Assembly: GCF_900102625.1 (NCBI RefSeq)
Contig: NZ_FMZC01000007.1
Location: 62,001-126,000, forward strand
DNA length: 64,000 bases
Direction of reading: 5' to 3'
Source of the DNA: Paracidovorax valerianellae
GTDB taxonomy: Bacteria; Pseudomonadota; Gammaproteobacteria; Burkholderiales; Burkholderiaceae_C
The notes beneath the pieces are model-generated. The model saw only the letters and a program-made list of their open reading frames with translations. It had not been told where the DNA came from and searched no databases. The position numbers were made by a program, and so were the translations under genes. Below are positions 30,111 to 39,205 of the stretch, piece by piece; within the stretch, counting starts at the first letter, position 1, and every line of letters begins with the position of its first letter.

Positions 30111-31676
30111 TCAGCGCCGCAGAAGCTCACGCAGCTTGAGGCCGGCGGCCCACAGTGCGCCGAAGTACAGCGCGGCCGCACCGCCCATCAGCAGGGCCAG
30201 AATCCCTGCGCGTTGCCCCTCATGCGCCCGCAGCGCCAGCCAGTCGAAATGGCGCGATCCCCACATCAGGAACACCGCCAGCAATGCGCTGGCCGCCACC
30301 ACCTGCATGCCCAGCCGCGCCCAGCCGGGCCGCGGCGCATAGGTGCCACGGCGCAGCAGGCCGATGAGCAGCCACAAAGCATTGATCAGCGCCCCCAGCC
30401 CGATGGACAACGCCAGCCCGGCATGGTCGATCAGCGGCACCAGCGCGGCATTCAGGATTTGCGTGACCACCAGCACCACGATGGCAATGCGCACCGGCGT
30501 GCGGATGTCCTGGCTGGCGTAATAGCCGGGCGCCAGCACCTTGATGGCCACCAGGCCGAGCAGCCCTGCGCCGTACCCGGCCAGGGCCAGAGCGATCTGG
30601 CCGACGTCGCTATCCTGCAGCGCGCCATGGTGGAAGAGCGTTGCCACCAGCGGCTGGGCAAAGGTCAGCAAGCCCACCGCACAGGGCACGGACAGCACCA
30701 CGACGATGCGCAGGCCCCAGTCGAGCATGGACGAGTAACGCTCCGCATCGCCCGCTGCCTTGGCCGCCGCCAGTTGCGGAGTGAGCACTACGCCCAGCGC
30801 CACGCCGAGCAGCGAGGTCGGAAACTCCATGAGCCGGTCGGCATAGAAAAGCCAGGTCACGCTGCCCGGCGCCAGGTAGGACGCGATCTGCGTGTTGATC
30901 ATCAACGAGATCTGCGCGACGCCCACCCCCAGAAGCGCGGGGCCCATGAGCGTGAGGATGCGGCGCACGCCAGGGTCGCGCCAGGCCTCGCGCACGGCGC
31001 CCGGCGTAACGCCGATGCGTGGCAGCAGCCCCAGCCGGAACAGCGCAGGCAACTGCACCGCCAACTGGGTGATGCCGCCCAGCATCACGCCGCCAGCCAT
31101 GGCGTAGATGGGCTCGATGCCGCGCGCGGCCAGTTGCGGGGCGCCCAACCAGGCAGCGGCGATCATGCACACGTTGAGCAGCACCGGCGTGGCCGCCGGA
31201 ACGGCAAAGCGTTTCCAGGTATTGAGCACGCCGGCCGAGAGCGCCACCAGCGACATGAAACCGATGTACGGGAACATCCATCGCGTCATGACGACGGCGG
31301 CATCGAAACCGCCAGCGCTCTGGCGCAGGCCGCTGGCCAGCAGCCATACCAGCAGTGGCGCGCCCAGCACACCCAATGCGCAGGTCAGCAGCAGCACCCA
31401 GAACAGCACGGTCGCTACGTTGGCGATCAGTTGGCGCGTGGCCTCGTCGCCTTGCTGGGCCTTGTGGGCCGCCAGCACGGGCACGAAGGCCTGGCTGAAG
31501 GCGCCCTCGGCGAACAGCCGGCGAAACAGGTTGGGAATGCGGAAAGCGACGTTGAAAGCATCCGTGAGCGCATTGGCCCCGAACATGGAGGCCATCAGCA
31601 GATCGCGCACCAGGCCCGTCACGCGGGAGGCCAGGGTCAGCAGGGAGACGGTAGAGGCGGCTTTGAACAGGGACAC
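30111..31676 (-). CDS. murJ: Lipid II flippase MurJ
   Basis: Flips lipid II across the inner membrane for peptidoglycan synthesis. The 521-residue protein has about 14 hydrophobic segments and the N-terminal motif SRVTGLVRDLLMASMFGANALTDAFNVAFRIPN, quoted here in two parts by function: the Arg-rich entry of TM1-TM2 and the DAFNVAFRIPN stretch. A GTG at 31676 (VSLFKAAS) is the likely start. It is divergent from rpsT, the usual neighbourhood (murJ-rpsT) in proteobacteria. Confidence 0.94.
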   Translation of the reverse strand: MSLFKAASTVSLLTLASRVTGLVRDLLMASMFGANALTDAFNVAFRIPNLFRRLFAEGAFSQAFVPVLAAHKAQQGDEATRQLIANVATVLFWVLLLTCALGVLGAPLLVWLLASGLRQSAGGFDAAVVMTRWMFPYIGFMSLVALSAGVLNTWKRFAVPAATPVLLNVCMIAAAWLGAPQLAARGIEPIYAMAGGVMLGGITQLAVQLPALFRLGLLPRIGVTPGAVREAWRDPGVRRILTLMGPALLGVGVAQISLMINTQIASYLAPGSVTWLFYADRLMEFPTSLLGVALGVVLTPQLAAAKAAGDAERYSSMLDWGLRIVVVLSVPCAVGLLTFAQPLVATLFHHGALQDSDVGQIALALAGYGAGLLGLVAIKVLAPGYYASQDIRTPVRIAIVVLVVTQILNAALVPLIDHAGLALSIGLGALINALWLLIGLLRRGTYAPRPGWARLGMQVVAASALLAVFLMWGSRHFDWLALRAHEGQRAGILALLMGGAAALYFGALWAAGLKLRELLRR

Positions 31677-31782
31677 GGCCGCGAGTGTATGCGCTGCGCC
31701 TGAAGTGCCAGGCGGCACGGCGCCACCGGCGCCATGAACGCCCGCCAAGGCGCAGTGGCTTCACGCGCTTCAACGAGCCCTT

Positions 31783-31810
31783 GGTTCTGCCCGATGCACT
31801 GGGCTATAAT
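31783..31810 (+). promoter_or_regulatory. rpsT promoter
   Basis: TTGGTT (31783-31788) and a perfect TATAAT (31805-31810) separated by 16 bases, about 45 bases upstream of the rpsT start. This is a strong sigma-70-type promoter, fitting a ribosomal protein gene. Confidence 0.7.
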
Positions 31811-31855
31811 CGCGGGCTTTGCTGACATCATCCTCAGACACCTAAGGAATTCATC

Positions 31856-32155
31856 ATGGCATCTGCCAAGCCCAAGAAAAAGAACCCCCGCCTGGCCTCC
31901 GGTCGCAAACGCGCCCGCCAGGACGTCAAACTGAACGCTGCGAACACCTCGCTGCGCTCCAAGTACCGTACCGCGGTCAAGAACGTCGAGAAGGCCGTCC
32001 TGGCCGGCGACAAGACCAAGGCCACCGAACTGTTTGCGAAGATGCAAGCCGTCGTCGACACCATCGCCGACAAGGGCATCTTCCACAAGAACAAGGCCGC
32101 TCGCGACAAGAGCCGCCTGTCCACCAAGGTGAAAGCCTTGGCACTGGCCGCCTGA
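31856..32155 (+). CDS. rpsT: 30S ribosomal protein S20
   Basis: A 99-residue, strongly basic helical protein of the small subunit with the typical [22 protein letters not shown]-terminus cut here at its first 20 residues: [20 protein letters not shown]. The length is slightly above E. coli S20 (87) as in other betaproteobacteria. A ribosome-binding AAGGAA lies just upstream. It stands alone between a clear promoter and a clear terminator, with murJ divergent. Confidence 0.97.
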   Translation: MASAKPKKKNPRLASGRKRARQDVKLNAANTSLRSKYRTAVKNVEKAVLAGDKTKATELFAKMQAVVDTIADKGIFHKNKAARDKSRLSTKVKALALAA

Positions 32156-32228
32156 CCTTTCAGGCAAACAGCCCGGACGGCCCCGCCGTACGCCGTTTGT
32201 AACGGGTGCGCTGTCAGCAAAACGAAAG

Positions 32229-32251
32229 AACCGCCCTCGGGCGGTTTTTTT
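32229..32251 (+). terminator. rpsT terminator
   Basis: AACCGCC/GGCGGTT stem with a CTCG loop followed by seven T, 74 bases after the rpsT stop: a textbook intrinsic terminator. Confidence 0.9.
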
Positions 32252-32452
32252 GTGCCTGAAACCTTTTGGATAAAGGCATTGCGCGGGTTTCATGGCCATC
32301 GCAACAGGCTGATTGGACGGCACCATCAAACATTGATTTTCGTCAGGTCTTTTACCTGATGGGACAATTCCCGATGTCAGGGAGCTCAATTTTTGATAAG
32401 CGCTGAAGTCTGCCGCGCGCAGGCTTTGTCTCGCAATCCATCCAACAAATCC

Positions 32453-34159
32453 ATGAAAAAGTCGATCAAAGCATTGTTCGGCGCCGCACTGGTGCTGATC
32501 CTCGCGGCCGTCCTGTTCCTCTACTGGCCGCTCTTTCCACGCTCCGTTCCGCCTGCGGAAAACGATCAACCCGTCGACGTGGTGATGGTCGGCGCAGGCG
32601 TGATGAGCGCCACGCTCGCCACCTATCTGCAAGAACTGCAGCCGGACTGGAAGATCGAAGTGTTCGAGCGCCTGGACGGCGTGGCGCTGGAAAGCTCCAA
32701 CGGCTGGAACAACGCCGGCACAGGCCACTCGGGCTTTGCGGAACTCAACTACACGCCCGAGCTGCCCGACGGCACGATCGAGACCAAGCGCGCCGTCGGT
32801 ATCGCCGAGCAGTTCGAGGTGTCGCGCCAGTTCTGGGCGCACCAGATCGGCCGCGGCAACATGCTGTCGCCCGAAACGTTCGTGAATGCCACGCCGCACA
32901 TGAGCTTCGTCTGGGGCGATGAAAACATCGAATACCTGCGAAAGCGCCGCGAAGCGCTGGTCAAGAACCCTCTGTTCTACGGCATGGAGTATTCGGAAGA
33001 CCAGGCACAGATCCAGAAATGGGCGCCCCTGATGATCGAGGGACGCGACCCCAAGCAGAAGGTGGCCGCCACCTTCATGCCCCTGGGCACCGACGTCAAC
33101 TACGGCGCGGTGACCAGCCAGCTGATCCAGGGCCTGCGCAAGAGCCCCAACTTCCAGCTCAATCTGCAAAACGAAGTGCGCGCGCTGCGCCAGAACGACG
33201 ACAAGACCTGGAACGTGACGGTCGCCCACCTGGGCGACGGCGGCAAGGAGCGAACCATCAAGGCCAAGTTCGTGTTCGTGGGTGCTGGGGGCGCCGCGCT
33301 GCAGTTGCTGCAGGCATCGGGCATTCCCGAATCGAAGGACTACGCGGGCTTTCCAGTGGGTGGGCAGTTCCTCTCGATCGAGAACACAGCGCTCACCGCC
33401 CGCCACACCGTGAAGGCGTATGGCAAGGCGGCCACTGGCTCCCCCCCGATGTCCGTACCTCACCTGGATGCCCGCAACATGGACGGCCAGCCGGTCGTTC
33501 TGTTCGGCCCGTTCGCGCTGGCCACCACGAAGTTCCTGAAGCAAGGCTCCTGGTTCGACCTGTTCTCGTCCGTCACGCACGACAACCTGGTGGGCCTGTT
33601 GCGCGTGGGCATTCACAACCTGGATTTGGTCAGGTACCTGCTGCTGCAAGCCGAGCTGACCGACGACGACCGCCAGCGCGCGCTGCAGGAGTACTTCCCC
33701 AACGCCAAACGCGAAGACTGGAAGCTGGTCACCGCCGGCCAGCGCGTTCAGGTGATCAAGCGCGACCCCAAGGAAGGCGCAGTGCTCCAGTTCGGCACCG
33801 AAATCGTGTCCGACAAGGACGGCACCATCGCAGCGCTGATGGGGGCTTCCCCCGGCGCCTCCACCGCGCCGCACATCATGCTGAACCTGATGGCCAAGGC
33901 CTTCCCCCAGCAGATGACGGATACAGGTTGGAAAGCCCGCCTGAAGGAGATCATTCCGTCGTACGGCCGCCCGTTGAACGCAGACCCGGCATTCACCAAT
34001 GAGATCCGCCGCATGACCAGCACCGCCTTGCACCTGCCGTACCTGGACGTGCCGGCCGACCTGGTCAAGGCACCGGCAGGCGCTGCGCCCGTGGCGCAGC
34101 CACCCAAGGCGCCCGAGGCCACTGGCCCCAAGACGAACAAGGAAATGCAGGCGCTCTGA
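32453..34159 (+). CDS. mqo: Malate:quinone oxidoreductase
   Basis: A membrane-associated FAD enzyme that oxidises malate to oxaloacetate and passes electrons to quinone. The 568-residue protein has a dinucleotide-binding motif ([14 protein letters not shown], about residues 43-56) and conserved MQO stretches ([21 protein letters not shown] shortened here to [16 protein letters not shown]). Unlike E. coli Mqo it starts with a basic segment and a transmembrane helix at about residues 7-27, suggesting a membrane anchor. The C-terminus ends in a short Pro/Ala-rich tail. It is flanked by terminators and appears monocistronic. Confidence 0.94.
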   Translation: MKKSIKALFGAALVLILAAVLFLYWPLFPRSVPPAENDQPVDVVMVGAGVMSATLATYLQELQPDWKIEVFERLDGVALESSNGWNNAGTGHSGFAELNYTPELPDGTIETKRAVGIAEQFEVSRQFWAHQIGRGNMLSPETFVNATPHMSFVWGDENIEYLRKRREALVKNPLFYGMEYSEDQAQIQKWAPLMIEGRDPKQKVAATFMPLGTDVNYGAVTSQLIQGLRKSPNFQLNLQNEVRALRQNDDKTWNVTVAHLGDGGKERTIKAKFVFVGAGGAALQLLQASGIPESKDYAGFPVGGQFLSIENTALTARHTVKAYGKAATGSPPMSVPHLDARNMDGQPVVLFGPFALATTKFLKQGSWFDLFSSVTHDNLVGLLRVGIHNLDLVRYLLLQAELTDDDRQRALQEYFPNAKREDWKLVTAGQRVQVIKRDPKEGAVLQFGTEIVSDKDGTIAALMGASPGASTAPHIMLNLMAKAFPQQMTDTGWKARLKEIIPSYGRPLNADPAFTNEIRRMTSTALHLPYLDVPADLVKAPAGAAPVAQPPKAPEATGPKTNKEMQAL

Positions 34160-34204
34160 CAGCCTGAACGCCTGACCGCTCCACGCGCCCGTCACGGCGC
34201 ATCG

Positions 34205-34237
34205 CCCCGCCTGCGTTCTTCGCAGAGCGGGGTTTTT
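34205..34237 (+). terminator. mqo terminator
   Basis: CCCCGC-CTGCG stem, loop TTCTT, returning CGCAG-(A)-GCGGGG and then TTTTT, 46 bases after the mqo stop. Confidence 0.88.
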
Positions 34238-34248
34238 CATGCCCCATG

Positions 34249-34271
34249 AAAAAAGGCTTCCGAAGAAGCCT
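34249..34271 (-). terminator. Terminator of the DUF3579 gene
   Basis: AGGCTTC/GAAGCCT stem with a four-base loop, followed on the minus strand by a run of T, located about 50 bases beyond the stop of the leftward DUF3579 gene and facing the mqo terminator. Confidence 0.8.
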
Positions 34272-34323
34272 GCTGCCGTCGTCGCGATTGGTGTATCTAG
34301 CCGGCCCAGAGTCCGGCGGGCTT

Positions 34324-34665
34324 TCAGCCCTTGGGGGGCGCTGCCGGCGCTGCGGGATGGCCGTCGGGCAGGAGGCAGGCCTCGGCCACCTGAAGCTGGT
34401 TGTCGCGAGCGAAGTTCATCACGAAGTCCCAGGCCATGGGTTCGTGCCCCTGAAGATCGCGGTGCACGATCACGCACTTGACCCCGTTCAGCGTGGTCGG
34501 CACGCACCAGGGCGAATAGCTCAGGTGGCTACCGGGGCGTGCGCCACCGGGACGGAACTGGCTCATCACCCCGGCCAGGCGCTCCGCCCAGTCGCTGGGG
34601 CGAAAGGTTTTCCCGTCGAGGGTGACGCCCTGGATGAAAACTTCTTTGGAGGTGGGGGAAACCAT
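34324..34665 (-). CDS. DUF3579 family protein
   Basis: A 113-residue soluble protein with the pattern FIQGVTLDGKTFRPSDWAERLAGVMS at its start (quoted partly: TFRPSDWAERLAGVMS). YSPWCVPTTLNGVKCVIV in the middle and a short Pro/Ala tail follow; these match the DUF3579 family of betaproteobacteria. In many relatives it is next to argD/argF, as here (divergent from argD). Function is unknown; the conserved link to arginine genes suggests a metabolic or regulatory accessory role. The start at 34665 was preferred over an upstream ATG at 34815 that would cross the shared promoter region. Confidence 0.85.
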   Translation of the reverse strand: MVSPTSKEVFIQGVTLDGKTFRPSDWAERLAGVMSQFRPGGARPGSHLSYSPWCVPTTLNGVKCVIVHRDLQGHEPMAWDFVMNFARDNQLQVAEACLLPDGHPAAPAAPPKG

Positions 34666-34736
34666 CAGGATCGGGGGTCGTTGGGGGGAAGTCGCCGCAG
34701 GATCGCCGCATGGCGCGCCACAGGCCGGCATTCTAA

Positions 34737-34750
34737 CTCTTATATAAGAG
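34737..34750. promoter_or_regulatory. Perfect 14-base palindrome between DUF3579 and argD
   Basis: CTCTTATATAAGAG is a perfect dyad in the divergent gap 34666-34915, flanked by near-symmetric TAA/TTA bases. The form is that of a dimeric repressor operator. The cognate regulator is not identifiable from the sequence. No other clear element was recognised in this gap. Confidence 0.45.
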
Positions 34751-34915
34751 CTAACCGGCCCAAAGACCCCTGGCCCGGCCTTGGACGGCGCATGGCTGTG
34801 ATGCGCAATCGTCAACAGCCCGGCCAGGCCCTGCCCCTAGAATCGTGCTTCGTTTTCGCTGGCACCGAGCCGGCGCAGCCCACCTTTCGCACTGCACTTC
34901 TCTGGAGATTTCCGC

Positions 34916-36112
34916 ATGACCGCATTCGCCGAGGCCGCCTCGCCCCACGTGATGAACACCTACGGGCGCCTGCCGATCGCTCTGGAACGCGGCCAGGGCG
35001 TGCGCGTGTGGGACGTGAACGGCAAGCAGTACCTGGATGCGCTCGGCGGCATTGCAGTCAACACGCTGGGCCACAACCACCCCCGGCTGGTGCCCGCGCT
35101 GCAAGAGCAGATCGCCAAGCTGATCCACAGCTCCAACTACTACCACGTACCCCTGCAGGAGCAACTCGCCGCCCAGCTGGTCGAGCGCTCGGGTATGACC
35201 AACGTCTTCTTTTGCAACTCCGGCCTCGAGGCGAACGAAGCCGCGCTGAAGCTGGCCCGCAAGTTCGGCCACGACAAGGGCATCGACAAGCCCGTGGTCG
35301 TGGTCTATGAAAAGGCCTTCCATGGCCGCTCGATCGCCACGCTGTCGGCCACGGGCAACCCCAAGGTGCAGGCCGGGTTCGGCCCGCTGGTGGAAGGCTT
35401 CATCCGCGTGCCGATGAACGACATCGAAGCCATCCGCAAAGCCACGGAAGGCAACCCGAACGTGGTGGCCGTGTTCTTCGAGACGATCCAGGGCGAAGGC
35501 GGCGTGAACCCCATGCGCATCGACTACCTGCAGCAGCTGCGCCAGCTCTGCGACGAGCGCGACTGGCTCATGATGATCGACGAAGTGCAGTGCGGCATGG
35601 GCCGCACCGGCAAGTGGTTCGCGCACCAGTGGGCCGGCATCGTGCCGGACGTGATGCCGCTGGCCAAGGGCCTTGGCTCGGGCGTGCCGATCGGCGCTGT
35701 GGTCGCCGGCCCCAAGGCCGCGAACATCTTCGCGCCGGGCAACCACGGCACCACCTTCGGCGGCAACCCGCTGGCCATGCGCGCCGGTGTGGAAACCATC
35801 CGCATCATGGAAGACGACGGCCTGCTGGAGAACGCCGCCAAGGTCGGCGCTCACCTGAAGGCGGCGCTGGAGCGCGAGCTGGGCAGCCTGCCCGGCGTGA
35901 AGGAAATCCGCGGTCAGGGCCTGATGATCGGCGTGGAGCTGACCAAGCCCTGCGGCGCACTCATGGGCCGCGCGATGGAAGCCGGCCTGCTGCTGTCCGT
36001 GACGGCCGACACCGTGATCCGCCTGGTGCCTTCGCTCATCCTTACCGAAGCGGAAGCCGACGAGATCGTGGCGCTGCTGGTTCCCCTGGTCAAGGCGCTG
36101 CTCGCCGAATGA
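34916..36112 (+). CDS. argD: Acetylornithine aminotransferase
   Basis: A PLP-dependent class III aminotransferase that makes N-acetylornithine in arginine synthesis and often also acts in lysine synthesis. The 398-residue protein shows VFFCNSGLEANEAALKLARK, AFHGRSIATLSATG, the PLP-contacting MMIDEVQCGMGRTGKW (Asp) and the Schiff-base Lys in PLAKGLGSGVPIGA. It is followed after 10 bases by argF, so the two form an operon behind the palindromic site. Confidence 0.95.
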   Translation: MTAFAEAASPHVMNTYGRLPIALERGQGVRVWDVNGKQYLDALGGIAVNTLGHNHPRLVPALQEQIAKLIHSSNYYHVPLQEQLAAQLVERSGMTNVFFCNSGLEANEAALKLARKFGHDKGIDKPVVVVYEKAFHGRSIATLSATGNPKVQAGFGPLVEGFIRVPMNDIEAIRKATEGNPNVVAVFFETIQGEGGVNPMRIDYLQQLRQLCDERDWLMMIDEVQCGMGRTGKWFAHQWAGIVPDVMPLAKGLGSGVPIGAVVAGPKAANIFAPGNHGTTFGGNPLAMRAGVETIRIMEDDGLLENAAKVGAHLKAALERELGSLPGVKEIRGQGLMIGVELTKPCGALMGRAMEAGLLLSVTADTVIRLVPSLILTEAEADEIVALLVPLVKALLAE

Positions 36113-36122
36113 ACGTTCCGTT

Positions 36123-37046
36123 ATGAAGCATTACCTGCAATTCAACGATCTCACCGCCGACGAATACGCCTACCTGTTCAGCCGTGCGGCCGTCATCAAG
36201 GGCAAGTTCAAGAGCTACGAGAAGTACCACCCGCTGACCGACCGCACGCTGGCCATGATCTTCGAGAAGGCCAGCACGCGCACCCGCGTGAGTTTCGAGG
36301 CCGGCATGTACCAGCTGGGCGGTAGCGTCGTGCACCTGACCACGGGCGACAGCCAGCTGGGCCGCGCCGAGCCCATCGAGGACAGCGCGAAGGTCATCAG
36401 CCGCATGGTGGACCTGGTGATGATCCGCACCTATGAGCAGACCAAGATCGAGGCCTTCGCCGCGCATTCCCGCGTGCCGGTCATCAACGGGCTGACCAAC
36501 GAGTTCCACCCCTGCCAGATCCTGGCGGACATCTTCACGTACATCGAGCACCGGGGCACCATCCGCGGCAAGACCGTGGCCTGGGTGGGCGACGGCAACA
36601 ACATGGCCAACACCTGGCTGCAAGCGGCCGAACTGCTCGGGTTCACCGTGCACGTGAGCACGCCGCGGGGTTATGAGATCGATGAAAAATTGGCCCTTGG
36701 CGCAGATGGCTCTAAGGCAGGTAGCTATAAATTTTATAGCAACCCACTGGAAGCCTGCGCTGGCGCCGACCTGGTCACCACCGACGTGTGGACCAGCATG
36801 GGCTACGAGGCCGAGAACGAAGCGCGCAAGAAGGCCTTTGCCGACTGGTGCGTCGATGCCGAAATGATGGCGGCGGCCAAGCCGGACGCCCTCTTCATGC
36901 ACTGCCTGCCCGCCCACCGCGGCGAAGAGGTCGAAGCCGATGTGATCGACGGCCCGCAGTCCGTAGTCTGGGACGAGGCCGAAAACCGCATGCATGCGCA
37001 AAAGGCGCTCATGGAATACCTGCTGCTCGGCCGCATCACCACCTGA
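36123..37046 (+). CDS. argF: Ornithine carbamoyltransferase
   Basis: Makes citrulline from ornithine and carbamoyl phosphate. The 307-residue protein has the carbamoyl phosphate-binding STRTRVSFEAG motif (near residue 50), the FHPCQILAD motif and the C-terminal MHCLPAHRGEEV. Residues about 187-206 are encoded by a copy of the dispersed palindromic repeat (AT-rich GTAGCTATAAATTTTATAGC) in frame, in a loop region that is variable in the family. The core motifs are intact, so activity is probably retained. Confidence 0.95.
   Translation: MKHYLQFNDLTADEYAYLFSRAAVIKGKFKSYEKYHPLTDRTLAMIFEKASTRTRVSFEAGMYQLGGSVVHLTTGDSQLGRAEPIEDSAKVISRMVDLVMIRTYEQTKIEAFAAHSRVPVINGLTNEFHPCQILADIFTYIEHRGTIRGKTVAWVGDGNNMANTWLQAAELLGFTVHVSTPRGYEIDEKLALGADGSKAGSYKFYSNPLEACAGADLVTTDVWTSMGYEAENEARKKAFADWCVDAEMMAAAKPDALFMHCLPAHRGEEVEADVIDGPQSVVWDEAENRMHAQKALMEYLLLGRITT
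36683..36741 (-). repeat. Dispersed palindromic repeat, copy E (inside argF)
   Basis: Read leftward: TTGCTATAAAATTTATAGC, then a centre, then AAGGGCCAATTTTTC; the same layout and length as copies A-D. It is inserted in frame in argF and reads as KLALGADGSKAGSYKFYSN. The AT-rich patch stands out against the very GC-rich argF (43 of 60 bases G or C in line 36541). Confidence 0.7.
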
Positions 37047-37068
37047 CCGCCACGGCTACCGCTACCGC

Positions 37069-37725
37069 ATGAAACCCGGCCACGGCGAACTGATGCCCCG
37101 CTGGGAGGCCCTGGGCGCCGCGCTGGAGCGCGCCGGCCCCGCATGGACCGCCGAAGGCCGGCGCCTGCTGCGCCACTGGAGCCGTTGGCCTCGCGCCTAC
37201 CACGACACCCGCCACCTGCACGCCTGCCTCCTGAACCTGGAGGCCGTGCAGGCCGCCCAGCCGACGGCGCTGCAGCAGCCGCTCGCGGTCGAACTGGCCC
37301 TGTGGTTCCACGACGCGATCTACTGGCCCTGGAGCGGGCACAACGAAGAACGCAGCGCGCAATGGGCTCGGCGCTTCCTGCTGGCCCAGCGCCTGCCCGA
37401 GGGCCTGGTGCAGACAGTGGAGCGCCACATCATGGACACGCGGCACACCCCGGATGCGCCGCTGGAGGGCGATGCGTGCTGGGTCGTGGACATCGACCTC
37501 GCGGTTCTGGGCACCCCGCCCGAGGTGTATCGCAACTTCGAGCGCAACGTGCGGCGCGAATACCGGTTCGTGCGCTGGCCGCGCTACGTGGCGGGGCGCA
37601 CCGCGGTGCTGCAGTCGTTTCTGGAACGGCAATGGATCTATGCCACGCCTTGGTTCCAATTCCAAAGAGAATCCCAAGCTCGCAAAAATATTAGCATGGC
37701 ATTACAGGCTTTACGAAAGCATTGA
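37069..37725 (+). CDS. HD-domain-like predicted metal-dependent phosphohydrolase
   Basis: A 218-residue protein with the pattern YHDTRHLHACL, ALWFHDAIYWPWSGHNEERSA (quoted partly: ALWFHDAIYWP) and ERHIMDTRHT, which matches a family of predicted HD-superfamily hydrolases. The His/Asp pairs could bind metal. It begins 22 bases after argF. The last about 20 codons are AT-rich (from base 37680) and differ in composition from the rest, so the C-terminus may have been replaced where the AT-rich insert joins. The substrate is unknown. Confidence 0.82.
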   Translation: MKPGHGELMPRWEALGAALERAGPAWTAEGRRLLRHWSRWPRAYHDTRHLHACLLNLEAVQAAQPTALQQPLAVELALWFHDAIYWPWSGHNEERSAQWARRFLLAQRLPEGLVQTVERHIMDTRHTPDAPLEGDACWVVDIDLAVLGTPPEVYRNFERNVRREYRFVRWPRYVAGRTAVLQSFLERQWIYATPWFQFQRESQARKNISMALQALRKH

Positions 37726-37835
37726 CATCTCAATAGAGAACAAGCAGTAATTGCCTTACGAAAATTACAAATTGAAAATTAGAAAACTACAGCGACACCA
37801 TAAAATTGAATTTTCAGCCAAAATCTTATCCATCA

Positions 37836-38735
37836 ATGTCAGCGCCACAAAAAACCAACTACCACCATATTGGGCCGTACAATAAGATTATTTTTCAAGC
37901 GGAATTTATCAAGCAATTCAGCACAAGCGGAAGATATAACGCCGCTGCCATACCAGACATGCTGAATTTACTCAGCATGATTGAACGCGATACGAATATT
38001 AATGATGTGCGCCAAGCAGCCTACATGTTGGCAACTGCAATGTGGGAAACAACATCACCCATAAGCATTACAAAAATTGCAAAAAACAAAAAAGGGCAAC
38101 CTCTACTGGATAAGAACAAAAATCCAGTAATTTTAAAACAAAAAAAATGGCTGATGACCATGGCTCCTGTTAATGAAATCGGTCAAGGTAAAGGCAGGAA
38201 ATATCACGAACCCGTCAAAGTCAAGTTGATGCCAGATGGCTGGACTCGAATTACCGAGCAGGATGGAGACCAATTTAAAATCTCAGATGGAGGCGCTATT
38301 TCACCTCTCACCAAAGGTGCAAAAATGGGAACCAAGGATGGAGGAGCCGCAAGCAAGACTTATGACAATGATGATGGAAGTGAACATGCTTATTTTGGTC
38401 GAGGCTATGTTCAGCTTACTTGGTGGTCCAACTATGCCACTGCTGGAATAGCGATTGGACGCGGTCTCACTTTACTGAATGATCCAGAACTAGTAAAAAC
38501 TCCTGAAATCGCTTATGCCTTGATGTCGTACGGAATGCGGACAGGCAAAGGCTTCGCGAATGGGCATCGATTTTCCCAGTATTTTTCCGGAGATGCCACG
38601 AATTATGCATCAGCACGAAGAATGGTTAATGGAAGCGATCATGCCGAAGATATCTCGCAGATCGCAAAAAAAATCGAAGCTGCTCTTTTGAAAGCACGCC
38701 CGAACGTCAATACACCTCTCTCCGTCAAGCCATGA
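37836..38735 (+). CDS. GH19 chitinase/lysozyme-like protein (possible cell-wall effector)
   Basis: A 299-residue protein with GH19-type features: AYMLATAMWETT (residues about 62-73, where the family has its first catalytic Glu) and GRGYVQLTWWSNYATAG (about 188-204). A C-terminal region with LLNDPELVKTPEIAYAL follows. GH19 enzymes cleave chitin or peptidoglycan. There is no Sec signal peptide, unlike secreted chitinases, but as in phage endolysins and type VI secretion effectors. Base composition is very different from its neighbours (21 of 60 G+C in line 38041), a sign of transfer. The next gene overlaps by four bases and encodes an exported protein, suggesting an effector-immunity pair. A TTG at 37806 is an alternative start. 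Confidence 0.8.
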   Translation: MSAPQKTNYHHIGPYNKIIFQAEFIKQFSTSGRYNAAAIPDMLNLLSMIERDTNINDVRQAAYMLATAMWETTSPISITKIAKNKKGQPLLDKNKNPVILKQKKWLMTMAPVNEIGQGKGRKYHEPVKVKLMPDGWTRITEQDGDQFKISDGGAISPLTKGAKMGTKDGGAASKTYDNDDGSEHAYFGRGYVQLTWWSNYATAGIAIGRGLTLLNDPELVKTPEIAYALMSYGMRTGKGFANGHRFSQYFSGDATNYASARRMVNGSDHAEDISQIAKKIEAALLKARPNVNTPLSVKP

Positions 38736-39154
38736 CAAGTTCTTCATCGAAAAATCTGCGCACTCCCAAAATCACTCGTTATTTCTGTGCTTTGCTATGG
38801 ATAGGGGCTTGCAATCTCGCATTGGCGGCCTCCCCTGCAGACACAACAACCCGTTGCGGCTGGTTTGACAATCCAACGCCAGGTAATGCCACACTCGTAG
38901 ACAAGGAGGGGGAATGGACAGTCGGCATGCAGGGAGGCCACCAAGCTGAAGGCAAATGGCCCACCTTTCCAAAAGCACGATGGGTCGCAACTGGAACGGG
39001 TAGCGCAGGCTACGGTTGCGCTTGTCTAAAACTGAGCGCTAGATCCGATACACAAGATGTGATAAAAATTTCCTCGGCGCGCTCGTTGCCTCTCACAACA
39101 TGTCGGCAAGATAAAACGCTGATCGGCAAAGAGCCAGAAAATCCTCTGAAGTAG
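38732..39154 (+). CDS. DUF4087-like exported protein, candidate immunity protein
   Basis: A 140-residue protein with a Sec signal peptide (hydrophobic residues about 18-31, cleavage near LALAA). The mature part holds RCGWFDNPTPGNATLVDKEG and GYGCACLKL; this pattern is what I recognise as DUF4087. Four to five cysteines suggest periplasmic disulfides. The ATG overlaps the stop of the GH19-like gene, so both are made together. A periplasmic partner encoded directly after a peptidoglycan hydrolase without signal peptide is the known arrangement of wall-targeting toxins and their immunity proteins; here it is inference. Confidence 0.75.
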   Translation: MTSSSSKNLRTPKITRYFCALLWIGACNLALAASPADTTTRCGWFDNPTPGNATLVDKEGEWTVGMQGGHQAEGKWPTFPKARWVATGTGSAGYGCACLKLSARSDTQDVIKISSARSLPLTTCRQDKTLIGKEPENPLK

Positions 39155-39205
39155 ATCCCAGAATTGATGGACGGCCCGTTAAACCATCATCACGGCATCC
39201 GATTA

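Noticed and set aside
31637-34507. A 956-codon minus-strand frame across rpsT and mqo
   Set aside because: Both rpsT and mqo on the plus strand have promoter, terminators and family motifs; the frame crosses several genes and terminators.
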